Shown one piece after another: positions 25,629 to 37,502 of a stretch of DNA of 64,000 bases (position 1 is the first letter of the stretch; every line of letters starts with the position of its first letter). The stretch covers positions 42,129,501 to 42,193,500 of the forward strand of contig CP114481.1 in NCBI GenBank assembly GCA_027186245.1, written 5' to 3'. The notes below the pieces were generated by a model. The model did no database searches. It was not told where the DNA came from and was given only the letters and a program-made list of their open reading frames with translations. The stretch comes from Coriaria nepalensis. Its lineage: Eukaryota; Streptophyta; Magnoliopsida; Cucurbitales; Coriariaceae. A program made the translations under genes and the position numbers.

Positions 25629-26971
25629 GATTCTAATATTAAACCTGTCAATCCTTACTATGCGGTCTATGACCTTCTAGACCTGTTGAGCTCAACAGGT
25701 CTCACCTTTTAAACCTGTTGAGCTTAATGGATCAACAAGACCCTAATATTAATTAAATGATTCTGATAATTAGACTACCATTTATGATGATAATTTTACT
25801 AAAATTTATGAGACGTGGTATATATCATTAGAAATTTATGGAAGTCTAATTTCATATGCAATTGATTATTTCAAATTTTTACTTCAACCGAAAAAGTTAT
25901 CACAAATTTAAAGGATAATGGTCATAGACCCATTCAGCTAAAAAGGTTTGAATGCTACATTTGTTGAGCTCAACGGATCAATAAGACTATCATTTTATTT
26001 TAATTATTCGCAGACGTTTACTTAGAATTATGAGATATGATATATACTGTAAGAGTCTAGTTTCATATACACTTGACCATTTGCAATTTTGACATAAATT
26101 GAAAAAGTTATTGCATATTTAAAGCACACTAGTAATTGACTTGTTTAGCTCAACGGGTTTGAATGCTAGACGAGCTGAGCAAAATAGGCCAACAAGATGA
26201 TTATCTTATTTTTATGATTCCGATAGTTTTACTTGGATTTATGAGACGTACTATATACCATTGGAAAGCTCTTGAACTCTAGTATCATATGCATTTGGCC
26301 TTTTGTCATTTCGACATCAAATGAAAAAGTTATTGGGAATTTAATGAAAAATGATTATGGACTCATTGAAGTCAACATGTTTAAATGCTAGACCCATTAA
26401 GCACAACAGGTCAACAAGACTATCATCTACTTTAATGATTCAAAAATGTTTACTTGAAGTTATAAGACGTGCTATATATCATTGAAAAGCTTTGGAAGTC
26501 TAGCTTCGTATGGAATTAACTGTTTGTAATTTCTATATTAGATGAAAAAGGAATTGAAAATTTAAATGACAATAATAATGGACCTGTCAAGCTCAACGGG
26601 TTTAAATGCTAGACCAGTTGAGCTTAATAGGTCAATAAGTGTATTAACTTATTTTAATAATTCTGATAGTTTTATTTGGATTTATGAGACATGCTATATA
26701 CTATTAGAAAGCACTGCAAGTCTAGTTTCATATACAATTGGTCATTTGCAGTTTAAAAATTAGAAGAAAAAGTTATTCTGAATTTAATGGACAATAATCA
26801 TGAATTAATTGAGCTCAATGAGTTTAAATGCTAGACCCATTGAGCTCAATGGGTTGGAATGCTAGACATGTTAAGCCCAACTGGTCAATAAAAATATTAT
26901 CTTGTTTTAATTATTATGAGTGTTATACTCGGAGGTATGAGACATGCTATATATTATTTGAATGCTCTAGA
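25629..26971. repeat. Second tandem repeat family (about 221 bp), left block
   Basis: A degenerate unit containing a ttgagctcaa core, then gtcaacaagactatcat, ttatgagacgtgctatatac, ggaagtctagtttcatatg, tttgcaatttcgacat and gatgaaaaagttattg recurs. The agtctagtttc element is at 25843, 26054, 26275, 26497 and 26719 (intervals 211-222). Similarity between units is low compared with the satellite, so this is an older array. It runs directly into a copia LTR at 26972 and resumes at 31392. Confidence 0.85.
25681..25700. repeat. Perfect 20-bp palindrome in the 221-bp repeat
   Basis: The 20 bases acctgttgagctcaacaggt equal their own reverse complement and centre on a SacI site. It is the core of the 221-bp unit; a second perfect example lies at 31667-31686, with degenerate versions in most other units. 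Confidence 0.9.
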
Positions 26972-27440
26972 TGTTAGGAAATATATGCATGCAAATAAAA
27001 GATAAACACGGCAGAAGAATTATTTAAAATTTATTTGGATCAAATCCTAGCATACATAGTTTCCATCAATATTGATCATACAACAATTATATCACATATA
27101 ATCCTTTTATAGAAATCACAATAAATCCCTTCAAATTAAATCAAGGTCTAGGGAAAAGGAATACCTCCCTTTTTAATTACAGAACTCTTCTTATTATGAT
27201 GAGGAAGCGCCCACATGTTTGCTCCCTACCCATAGTCTACACGATTCATTTTACATGGTTAATTTTCTACTTAGGATCTCAACACATTAGATGATAAGTT
27301 TAAGGAAAAAGGAGAAACACTCTCTTTTCTCATGATTTTCAGCTAAGGAGGCTTAGAAGACTTTTTTGTATTATGATCTTTGGAGTGCGCAAAGATAGCA
27401 TAACATAAAGTATTTACCCCATTAGACCAAAATTCGATTG
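26972..27440 (-). mobile_element. Copia element A: truncated 3' LTR (reverse)
   Basis: The sequence starts TGTTAGGAAA at 26972 and aligns by eye with the LTR outer ends at 28473 and 28878 (tagcatgcatgc-type start, aaaatttattcggatca, tcacatataatcctttta). It runs in reverse: the retroelement 3' end is to the left. After about 400 bases it jumps to gatagcataacataaagta, which in the longer copy lies near the other end of the LTR, so an internal deletion is likely. It is inserted in the 221-bp repeat. Confidence 0.7.
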
Positions 27441-27464
27441 GTTTAATAGGCATACGCTTTCAAT

Positions 27465-27690
27465 GTCACACTTGCACTAAAGCCAACTGTTTCTAAATCA
27501 ATTTCCCATCTTGTCAAGATGGCGATCGAACTTTAATTTAGAAAGCACCTTAGTTAATTGATTTGCTATGTTGCTATCTATATCAACCCTTTCAATGTTG
27601 ACATCTCCTCTTCGATTTGTAATGAGACCTAGGTTCCTTTACTTGTGCTATTGCACCATTGTTATCACAGTACACTATTAGAGAAAGCAT
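27465..27690 (-). pseudogene. Copia RNase H C-terminal remnant (element A)
   Basis: Reverse-strand reading gives pieces resembling the end of a copia RNase H (a CDNNGA-like stretch near 27660, then GDVNIERVD, SNIANQLTKVLS and KFDRHLDKMGN), separated by frame changes. It parallels the better copy at 30751-31391 and sits immediately inside a polypurine-like tgcaagtgtgac before the LTR. Only about 75 codons remain. It cannot be functional. Confidence 0.7.
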
Positions 27691-28458
27691 GTACATTTAA
27701 CACCTTAATTTACATACATCTAATGCATGAACATGTTAAAATAATTTTAATTATTCATACATTATTTCTTGTTTTATCTCTTTGATGCATGTTCATGGAA
27801 TTCAAACTAGTGAACTCTTGTTTAGTTCATTTTAATTACTCATTAGCACAAGCAACTAATCAAATTTATTTTCCTTAACTTTTTAAGGATACTTGCCAAA
27901 AACATCGACTTTTCTTATTTAGAAAGTTTGCTGTTCTAGATCCTCTTCTAAACTTTAGGAAACATGCCAAAATAATTTTCAAATTAAATTCACCAAAAAT
28001 AATTTAAGGTAATTTAATTTCCATATTTGATATATTAGTAAAATACATATAAATAATTTATATTTTTTTACTTACCATATTATCATCAAAATCAAAATTA
28101 AAATCAAAATCAAATTTTTAATTAAATTAATTGAAAGATTGAATTTTTATGAAAGTATCCAAAATAAAACCTAATCGAATTAGGGTTTCCAGGACAACAA
28201 CTCGCTGTCACCGCCACCTGCTCAAGTAGCACCCTATGGGGAGCCACCACCGTGCGGCTGTACACCACCGCACATGGCACTGTTTAGTGGCATCACTACC
28301 ACTGTTCTAAGCGGTGGTAAAAATTGTCCCGAACAATAGCCCTTCATTTTGATGGTTTCCAAAAATTTATCCCGATTTGTTTTAGGCAACTATGAAATTC
28401 CAAGACCAAACATTAAACACATCAATCATAAAATGACTATAATTTATGATATGACTTA
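27691..28458 (-). other. Copia element A leader, coding region deleted
   Basis: No gene is visible here. The stretch lies between the RNase H remnant and the primer binding site of a reverse-oriented copia element, so it should contain the untranslated leader. The part nearest the PBS (about 28340-28455) resembles the leader at 42310-42430 in forward orientation (both contain gggataaatttttgg or gatgaatttttggg). A GC-richer patch at 28190-28330 stands out from AT-rich surroundings. Gag, protease, integrase and RT are absent, so this is a large deletion derivative. Confidence 0.5.
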
Positions 28459-28471
28459 GGCTCTAATACCA
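28459..28471 (-). other. Copia element A primer binding site
   Basis: On the reverse strand this reads tggtattagagcc, close to the tggtatcagagc complement of plant initiator methionine tRNA that primes most copia elements. It lies two bases inside the LTR end at 28473, fixing element A's orientation as reverse. Confidence 0.8.
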
Positions 28472-28472
28472 C

Positions 28473-28877
28473 TATTAGAAATGTAGGCATGCAAATAAAA
28501 GATAAATGTAGTGGAAGAAGTATTTAAAATTTACTCGGATAACATCCTAGCATGCATAGTTTCTATCAAGATTGATAATACACAACAGTTATATCTCATA
28601 TAATCCTTTTATAGAAAGCCCATTAAATTAAGTTAAGGTTTAGGGAAAAGTAATACCTCTCTTCTTGATTATAAAATTCTTCTTATTAAGATGGGAAGGC
28701 GCCCACACTAACCTTAGTCTATGCGATTCGTTTCACATGCTTAAGTTTCTACTTAGGATCTTAACATATGATATGATAAATTCGAGAAAAGGGAAAGGAG
28801 AAAGACAATCTTTTCTCTCTTGTGATTTTCCACCAAGGAGGTTTAGAAGATTTGTTTGTATTCGGCCAAGGCCTTAG
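28473..28877 (-). mobile_element. Copia element A: partial 5' LTR (reverse)
   Basis: This LTR segment starts tattagaaatgtaggcatg and parallels 28878 onward for about 400 bases, through ttcggccaaggcctta. There it is cut and a second LTR begins with TGTTAGG at 28878. The two copies differ by many substitutions, so they are not a recent duplication. Confidence 0.75.
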
Positions 28878-30736
28878 TGTTAGGAAACATAGGCATGCAA
28901 ACAAAAGATAAACGCAACAGAAGGAATATTTAAAATTTATTCGGATCACATCCTTGCCTGCACAGTTTCTATCAAGATTGATCATATACCAATTATATCA
29001 CATATAATCATTTTACAAAATGCATAGTAAATCCCATCAAATTAAATCAAGGTTTAGGGAAAATGAATACATTTCTTCTTGGTCACATAACTATTATTAT
29101 TAAGATGAGAGGCACCCACGTGTTCGCCCTCCAACCATAGTCCACACGATTCATTTCCAACGGTTAAGTTTCTACTTACGATTTTACAACATGCGAAGTT
29201 AAGTTTGAGGAAAGGGAAGGGAGAACGAATCACTTTTCTCTCTTGTCATTTTCGGTAAATGAGGCTTAGAAGACGATATATTCGGCCAAGGCCTTATAGT
29301 GTATTTATAGGTACAACTATGTTATAGTTTTCTAACGACATTATATTTCCTTGTTTCCTTAAAACTCTTATCACCTTATGTTGCTTTTTATCTTAAAATT
29401 CTTAAAAGATAAAATTGGGTCAAACCCACATCATGGCCGGCCACCCTAATGGGTAATAGTCATAGATATTTAATTAACCATTTGATTAATGCCATCCTTA
29501 GTTATGCTAATAAAGCTACATGATATTAAATTAAAAAATAATAATTACCATTTTGCCCTTATAGTCAAATTAAAACTCAAATTATCATTTTACCCTAAAA
29601 TTATTTTCGTCTGTTTTTCCCTTGTCTCCGATCAAATTTTAACTTAGTTAGTGTGAACCTTATGTGCGTGACCGATTAGGTTGTACAACACGTCAGTAGG
29701 AGGATTACATAAACATTTATGATTTTTTTTTAATTCCAAATTAAATTCATTCAATTTAAAACAACTTCTTAAATTAAACAGTTAAGTTAATCATCTCATA
29801 ATTAAATATTTTCAAACCTCCAAGTCAATATTGATTTCTAAAAAAGTGCAAACCTACCGCGAGATGAGAAGTACCATTATATGAAAGAACATGTTGTGAC
29901 TATAGTATGTTTGCAATAATAATCTTTTCATTTTGCCTATATCCCGATTAATCATAAGGCATGATTTAACTGTTAAGCCTTAGTAGATAAATCATATAGA
30001 CCACTATATGTTTATTGAACATCAATAATGGATTCACAAAATTTCATTTCATACAATACTACTTTACAAAGATTTATTGTTCAATAAAGTATATAATCTA
30101 TAAGACCCTTTTCAAAACACGGAAGCAATAAATTCCCTCTTGACCAGTCTTAACCTTCTTGCACAACACTTCCCGCCAGTAGTTTACACCATGTTCACTT
30201 ATGGCTAGGGCTAATTGGAATGATTTCAAAGTAAGATGCCCTGTGCTCAAGGAACCATGCGGCCTCATGTCTGAAATCACATGTAAAACAGTTAAGGTTA
30301 ATTACATTTGAGAATTATCTAAGTGTCATGTTTAGCTCCCTTAGTCTCTACTAAGCGCCCACACAATTATCATGGTGTTCCTCTAACACCACTGTCTATG
30401 AGATTTACCACTCTAATAATTAGGCAATGAACTACATGATTGTCTATTGGTATCAATCGATGTCCATTCTCGAGATCTTTTGACAATGAACCATTTTTAT
30501 CTTTAGAACTTTTAGCGACTTGAGTCTTTACTAGCATGATCTTTATAAAGATCTCTAGAGTGTATTTGTAGAACATATACTATTAATTACAGCAAAATTA
30601 TATAAACATAATAAATAATAACTGACTTTCATTAATGATAATAATGTCTTGTTAATATCTGCACAGAGATAGTATCACATAAAGTATTTGATCCATTATG
30701 TCAAAATCCAATTGCCATGATGGGCAAATGGTTTCA
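28878..30736 (-). mobile_element. Copia element B: 3' LTR (reverse, about 1.86 kb)
   Basis: The sequence begins TGTTAGGAAACAT at 28878 and ends at about 30736, next to the polypurine tract 30739-30750 (reverse-strand tgcaagtgggag). A reverse-strand TATA-like ctataaatacac lies near 29300-29312. Sequence between about 29800 and 30110 resembles the forward LTR at 40956 onward, in particular the matched stretches around actatagtatg and agatgagaagtacca. Small reading frames inside it (for example 30098-30280 and 30370-30576) have no recognisable product and are treated as LTR sequence. Confidence 0.7.
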
Positions 30737-30738
30737 AT

Positions 30739-31391
30739 CTCCCACTTGCACTAAAGACAACTATTTGTTGATCTATTTCCTATCTTGTCCAGATGGCGAT
30801 AAAACTTCATTTGGGAAAGTGCCTTAGTGAATGGATCTGCTATGTTGTCATATTTGTCGACCCTTTCAATGTTGACGTCTACTCTTCTAATTATTTTTTG
30901 GATGAGGTGATAACGTCGAAGCACGTGCTTGGATTTATGATGAGACCTAGGTTCTTTTTCTAGTAGTATCGCACCGTTGTTATCGTAGTACACTACTACA
31001 AGATCAATGATACTTGGAACTACACCATGTTTAGCTATGAACTTTTTCATCCAAACCGCCTCTTTTATTACTTCTGATGCTGCAATGCATTCTGCTTTTG
31101 TGGTTGAATCTGCAGTAATTTCTTATTTAGACTCTTCCAACTGACCCCTCCATTATTTTGTCTAAAGATGAATCCTGAAGTTGATTTACTATCATCAATA
31201 TCTGACTAAAAACTAGAGTTTGTGAAATTCTCAATTTTCAAGTCAGATCACCCATAAACAAATAACATGTCTATAGTCCTTCTAAAGTAGAATGTTCTTA
31301 ACAACAATCTAATGCTTCTAACTTGGATTACCTTGAAACCTGCTCATAATACTTAGAGCATAGGCAACGTAAGGTCTCATACATGTTGTGT
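30739..31391 (-). pseudogene. Copia element B: RNase H domain and PPT
   Basis: Reverse-strand translation from 31391 gives a recognisable copia RNase H: SDIDDSKSTSGFIF near 31200, VSWKS, and an open stretch 31050-30751 reading FIAKHGVVPSIIDL, VYYDNNGAI, EPRSHHKSKHVLRRYHL, NIADPFTKALSQ. Stops and frame changes occur before it. The usual catalytic CDNNGA appears as YDNNGA. A polypurine tract follows at once (30750-30739), then the LTR. Everything upstream in the element (gag to RT) is missing; the sequence reverts to the 221-bp repeat at about 31392. Confidence 0.88.
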
Positions 31392-33917
31392 TTAACTCTA
31401 AAAAAATGATAGAGGACCGGTTGTGTTTAACGGGTTTGTATGATATACACGTTGACCTCAATAGATGAACAACACTGTCATCTTGTTTTAATGATTCCGA
31501 GAGTCTTACTTAGAGTTATGAGATGTGCTATACCATTACAAAGCTCTGAAGGAGTAGTTTTATATACACTTAGTCATTTGCAATTGTGACACCACATGAA
31601 AAAGGTATTATGAAATTAGAGGACAATAGTACTTGACCTATTGAGCTCAACGAGTTTGAATGATAGACCCGTTGAGCTCAACGGGTTTAAATGCTAGACC
31701 CATTGGGATCAACGAGTCCATGACAACAAAAATATTATATTGCTTTAATGATTCTGAGTGTTTGACTTGGAGTTATTAGACATGCTCTATGCAACTGGAA
31801 AACTCTAAAAGTTTAGTTTCATATGCAATTATCTGTTTGCAAATTCGACATGAAATGAAAAAGTTATTGCAAATTTAAAGGACAATAGTCATGAACTTGT
31901 TGTGCTCAATGGGTTTTGATGATACACCCATTGAGTTCAACATGTCAACAAGACTATCATCTTATTTTAATATTTTTAGAGTTTTATTTAGAGTTATGAG
32001 ATGTGCTATATACAATTACAAAGCTCTGAAAGAGTAGTTTTATATACACTTCATCATTTGCAATTTTGACATCAGAGGAAAAAGTTATTATGAATTTGAT
32101 GGATCAGTATGATTATCTAGTTATTTTAATGATTTCGGGAGATTTACTTGGAGGTATGATACATGCTCTATACCATTTGGAAGCACTAGAAGTCTAGTTT
32201 CATATGAAATTGATTGTTTGCAATTTTGACATTTGATGAAAAATGTATTACGAATTTAAAGGACAACAGAAATGGACCTTTTGTGGTCAATCGGATTGAA
32301 TGCTAGACTAGTTGAGCTCAATATGTCGACAAGATTAAAATCTTTTTTTTATGATTCCGAGAGTGTTACTAAGATTTATGAGACTTGTTATATACCATTG
32401 GAGAGCTCTGGAAGTCTAGTTTCAGATGCAATTGGCCATTTTCAATTTCGACATAAGATGAATAAAGTTATTACAAATTTAATGGACAATAATGATGGAC
32501 CCGTTGAACTCAATGAGTTTCACTACAATACTCATTTAGCTTAACGGGCCAATAAAAAAATTATTTGTTTTAATAATTCTGAGTGTTTTACTTGGAATTA
32601 TGAGAGTTGTTATATGCAATTATAAAGCTCTAGAAGTATAGTGTCATATGCAACTGTTCATTTGCAAATTAGACATCAGATGAAAAAGTTATTGCAAATT
32701 TAAAGGAAAAATAGTTATGGACTCATTGAGCTCAATGGTTTTGAATGATAGACCAGTTGAGCTCAATAGGCCAACAAAACCATCATCTTTTTCTAATAAT
32801 TCTGAGAGCTTTACCTATAGTCATGAGATATGCTATATACTATTAGAAAGCTCTGTTGGAGTAGTTTTATATATAATTTTTTGTTTGCAATTTTTACATT
32901 AGAGGAAAAGATTATTGTGAATTTATTAGATAACTATAATTGACCTGTTGAGCTAAACTAGTTTCAATGCTAGAACCATTGAGCTCAATGGGTCAACACG
33001 ACTATCATCTTATTTTAATTATTCAGAGTGGTTTACTTCGAATTATGAGACGTGCTATATACCATTGGAAAGCTCTGGAAATCTAGTGTCATATGTAATC
33101 AAACCATTTCCAATCCCAACATAAGATAAAAAAGGTATTTCAAATTTAATTAACAATGATCCTGAATCCATTGAACTCAACAGATTTGAATGCTAGACTA
33201 GTTGAGGTCAATGGGTTAACAAGAATATTATCTTGTTTTAAGAATCTGAGGTCTAACAATAATGTTAGACATGCTATATAAGATCGGAAAGGTCTAGTTG
33301 TCTAATTTTATTTGTAATTGCTAGTTCACGATTTAGACCTCAGATGAAAAGGTTATTGTGATTTTAAAATACAATAGTCATGCCTCCATTGAGATTAACA
33401 GGTTTTGGGTGATAGACCCGTTGAGCTTAATAGTCCGTTGAGCTTAATAGGTCAACAAGACTATCATCTTGCGATTTCAGCATCATATGAAAAAGTTTTT
33501 GTGACTTTACAGGAAAATAGTAATGGACCATTGAACTCAATAGGTCAACAAGACTATCATCTTGTTTTACTGATTCCACGAGTTTTACTAAGAGTTATGA
33601 GATGTCTAGTATACCATTTGAAAGCTCTGGAAGCATAGTTGCTTATTCAATTAGTTGCGTGCAGTTTTTACATAAGAATTTAATGGGCAATGACAGAGGA
33701 CTTGTTAAGTTAAACTTGAATGCTTGACACTTTGAACTCAAAATATTAACAAGATTATCATATTGTTTTAATGATTATGAGACTTTTACTTAGAGTTATG
33801 AGATCTCTTATATACCATTAGAAAGCTCTGAAAGAGTAGTTTAATGTACACTTAGTCGTTTGCAATTTTTACATCACATGATAAGGGTATTACTAATTTA
33901 ATGGACAATAATGATGG
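31392..33917. repeat. 221-bp repeat family, right block
   Basis: The same unit as 25629-26971 continues after the copia insertions. Marker positions for the agtctagttt element (31552, 31811, 32032, 32191, 32413, 32634, 32859, 33080, 33295, 33631 and near 33831) give intervals mostly 221-225, with some short or long units from indels. Short open frames here (for example 32272-32544, 32717-32902, 33405-33638) repeat the same peptides because they lie in the repeat; they are not genes. The block is cut by a copia LTR at 33918. Confidence 0.87.
31667..31686. repeat. Perfect 20-bp palindrome in the 221-bp repeat
   Basis: The 20 bases acccgttgagctcaacgggt are self-complementary. A degenerate half repeats about 28 bases further on (acccattgggatcaacg), so the unit's core appears to be a doubled palindrome. 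Confidence 0.9.
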
Positions 33918-35524
33918 TGTTGAGCGTGGTGCCTTAAAAGTATGTAATAAGTACAACTTCATGAAATTAATAAAAGTGAAATTTTTCTATATAATTGTTT
34001 GAATATTTTATTATTGAATAATGTGTATAAATATCAGAAAATTCCAATTTTATTTATCTAACAATAATCTTATATTAGTACAACAGGATTAAGATTATAG
34101 ATAATGAATTAAATTGTCTTCAATATATTGAAGTATAAAATCTTTAATTAATGGTTGCTAGTACGGTCGACTAGCATTATGAATGCAAGTGATCTATATC
34201 CGGATTACTGATGTAGATAGACATCTTAGTAGAAGTGTTTTATATAATTGGATGATATAACATAGGACCTTATATGAATTAATTCTTTACCCACGTACCG
34301 TTTGCCATAAAGAATTTTAATTCTTGAGGAATCATGAACTCCTATTTATGTCAACTAGATCTTTTGATTCACTCATAATGATTTGTTTGTAAAACATGCT
34401 AAAGACTTTTGTTTTGGAAATTCATTGGGATAAGTGGCTGGGAACATGATTTATAGATATAGAATCCAAACTTTCTTCATAAAAGATTTAATGTTGGTTC
34501 CATTGAAAGTTAATTCCGGAACTAAACAGTTTTGAGCTCAAATTTATAATTAAGTTATAAATTGACTATTCACTAGTGGATTAATAGTACTTAAGGATAA
34601 AAAAAATATATTAGAGGGGTAAAAAGATAATTTTGACTGAATCAATTATTGGAGGATTAAATTGCATGTAATGATAATATCAATAGACTACTAGAGATTG
34701 CTCAGTAATTTGTTCTATAATTGCAAGAGTCCAATCTCATATTTTTAGTGGAATAATATTTTTGAAATTCATTATATAAAATAATAATATATTTAATGTT
34801 GAATTAAATATGTTATCTAATATTGAGTTGTTATGAGATATTATTTAATATTAAAATTAAGGAAGTCAAATTTAAATTGATTTGATAAACTAATTTAAAA
34901 TTTAAATAAAATATAATTTGGTTTAAAATAGATAAGATTCTATTTTAAATTAGATCTGAAAATATTTGACTAAATAAAATACGGAGATAATACAGTTACA
35001 ATGTGACATGTGTTACAAGCCTATCACTATTCTTGCACAGTGATATTGGTACCATAGGGGTGAAAAAGTGGCGGTGGTGATCTTGTAATTATGTTACAAG
35101 TTTGTTATTATCTTATTATTTTATTATTATTAAATATTATATTTAAATTATTAATTCAAATTAATTAAAAATGTTTTAAATTTAAAATAATATTAAATAT
35201 AAATTATAATAAAATTCTCCAAATACATTAAATTCTAATTATTTTAAGTGACGTGAATGAAAAAGAATAAAGATCACAAAAAATAATACCTTGTCATCTC
35301 TAAGTGCCCACACGCATCATAATGTGTCAATGATAGACATCGAAGATCGTGATGTGAGTCTTAACGATCGATTTGCGTGGACTAAGGTATGATTCTTCCA
35401 CCTAGTATTGGAGATTAATTTATGTCTATATAAAGGATTGCTAAAGTCTTATTTTTGAATTTTTTTTTATATATTGGGTCGAATAATCGCTTTCGTTGCG
35501 ACCTTTTAAACTTGATTCACAACA
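33918..35524 (+). mobile_element. Copia element C: 5' LTR (1.6 kb)
   Basis: The LTR runs from TGTTGAGCGTGG to attcacaaca, giving short TGTTG/CAACA inverted ends, and is followed at once by a primer binding site. It resembles the LTRs at 46143-47875 (same strand) and 52473-53853 (opposite strand), for example in ggtgccttaaaagtatgt, ttgattcactcat and gtgcccacac. It has a short (ta)n run at 35550-35566 just outside its end. It is AT-rich and I see no open frame of interest in it. Confidence 0.85.
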
Positions 35525-35526
35525 AT

Positions 35527-35538
35527 TGGTATCATAGA
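35527..35538 (+). other. Copia element C primer binding site
   Basis: The bases tggtatcatagaag, directly after the LTR, match the first eight bases of the usual tggtatcagagc initiator-Met primer site and then diverge. Confidence 0.8.
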
Positions 35539-37502
35539 AGTCTTTATATATATATATATATATAGATTAATCACTATATGAGATTCTTGCATTTTCATAT
35601 ATATGAGATATGTATGTTGAATTGATGATTATATTTTATGAATGTATGATTGATATTATAGATCGTTAATTTTATGGTGATTTTGGGTTAGGTTTTTCTT
35701 TAATTTTCTTTGTCTAGATTTTGTGTAAGCCATTACGGGCATAGGTTTTTTGTAAAATTTTTTGGTTGTAAAAGTCTGTAGCAAAATCGAAAAATCGAGG
35801 GAAAGAAGGAAGCCCCACGGTATCGGCAACCAGTGGTGGCATGGTTGTGGTAGGCAGCGGGACAATCTCGCTGCGCAGCTACCATAGGTCACAAGACTGT
35901 CCCGCAAGGCATCTGTAGCAGGCCGCGAGACTATCTCATGGCCCAACCTAGACCCAGGCCAGTCCCGCGATGTTCCAATCGCGGGAACTGTCCCGCGACC
36001 TTAGGCTACTAGTTCGACAAGCGGCTATCCCAGCAGCTGGCTCCGGCCAACACGTGCAAGCCATCCGTGGCTTACCCTAGGGGTTCCACGGGCTTTGGAC
36101 CATGGTGCTCTAATGATTCAAGTCATGACCATTAACTTAAATTTTGATTTTATTTTTGAAAAACTAAATAGGTTATTGGGTTTGACATAAAAAGGTCCAA
36201 TGGCCTCGAAAGAGCTTAGGCTCAACTGTAAATAATTATGTTAGAAATTTAGTTGGGGTTAGAAAATTTTTCTAGGAATTATGGAATTGAGCTTGATGTA
36301 AAGAATTACCCGGTGGGCCGAGATTTAAGATGGAGCAAGCTTAGGGAAGATTGTAACATTTGAAACCCTTTTGTAATTTTTATTTCTTTCTTTATTCGTA
36401 TTTTTTCGAAGGTTAAAACGTTTAGAAATATCCAAAATTACCCGGTCCATTATATCAATTTATTTATCTTCATTGATTTCATTGATAACATATTTATCAG
36501 TTAGCCACTTACATGCCATACATGAATACCCACACAATTTTATTTTTAATCATGCATCTCATAAGTGGAAACATGATTTATTAGGATTGTCCTATGTGTT
36601 TATGTGATTTATATTGGGTCAAATTAATTACATAGGATTAATTTTTTAAGAGTTAAACTTGGTAATCACACCTAATAAAGGCACACGTTTAAGTTAGGCC
36701 TTCAATAATGAATTTTGTTAAAAAGGAGTTTTATTAAAGTTTTATGAATGTAATTAGTCTATTAGTTATAAATTATGTTCCCCTAATAAAATTAGGCTTA
36801 TATTAAGGTATGAACTAAGAAGTTTAAATTGAACCTAGGCCCAATAGGATTGGTATTTATAATTAATAGGACTATATTCATTGGTTAATTGACTAGTAAT
36901 TAATTTAGAATTAATTAAACAATTTTATTTGAAAACATAAGATGTTTTATGAAAACACATATTTTAAAATAGTGAGTGGGAGAAGGTTGGTATGACAATA
37001 TAACTTATGGTCTCCATTATTAGTACAATGTTGTGAGATATGTAAAGGGCCTCGACATGGCTTTCTTTTTGTTCCCCTAAGGAAGATTTCGGACCATATC
37101 AATACCAAGGTTGGCTTCCTAAGAAGATAGGGAAAAGTGATGTATCTTGAACTTGACCGACCTTAAGGCGGTAACTTTCGAGTTAAATTATGGATTATGA
37201 AATAATGGGTTACACTCACAAAGACTTAATTAATCTTCAAGCGGTTAATTATGTCTTGACAACATAATAGTAGTTTATGAGTAAAAGAGAAAAAGATATT
37301 TTAAGTTTGACTTGTAGGTTTGCGAATGTCTCAAAATTAATTTGAAATTAATATTACTGACCTTAAGGTGGCATAGTAATTATTAAGTTAATTTATCGTG
37401 GTATAGTAATAAATAATCTTATGTGTTTTTAACTATTACATCCATGCATCATATTTACTATTCCAAAATTTTGATATTTATTTCAATTATAATGAATTAT
37501 GT
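35539..37502 (+). other. Copia element C leader region
   Basis: This 2 kb untranslated stretch lies between PBS and gag and holds no recognisable gene. A GC-rich patch at 35800-36110 repeats variants of gtcccgcga and gcgggac (35858, 35898, 35964, 35981, 35993), giving several potential stem-loops. The reverse-strand open frame 35656-35946 crosses this patch and looks incidental. The rest is AT-rich. Confidence 0.6.

Noticed and set aside
28665..28985. Overlapping open frames at 28665-28877 (+) and 28761-28985 (-).
   Set aside because: Both lie within copia LTR sequence duplicated at 28473 and 28878 and have no domain.
30098..30576. Reverse-strand open frames at 30098-30280 and 30370-30576 as small genes.
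   Set aside because: They are inside the 3' LTR of copia element B, and sequence like the second recurs in the LTR fragment at 44645-45112.
31667..31686. Palindromes of the 221-bp repeat as microRNA precursors or terminators.
   Set aside because: The arms are only 10 bases with no loop, too short for a plant microRNA hairpin, and no transcript context is visible.
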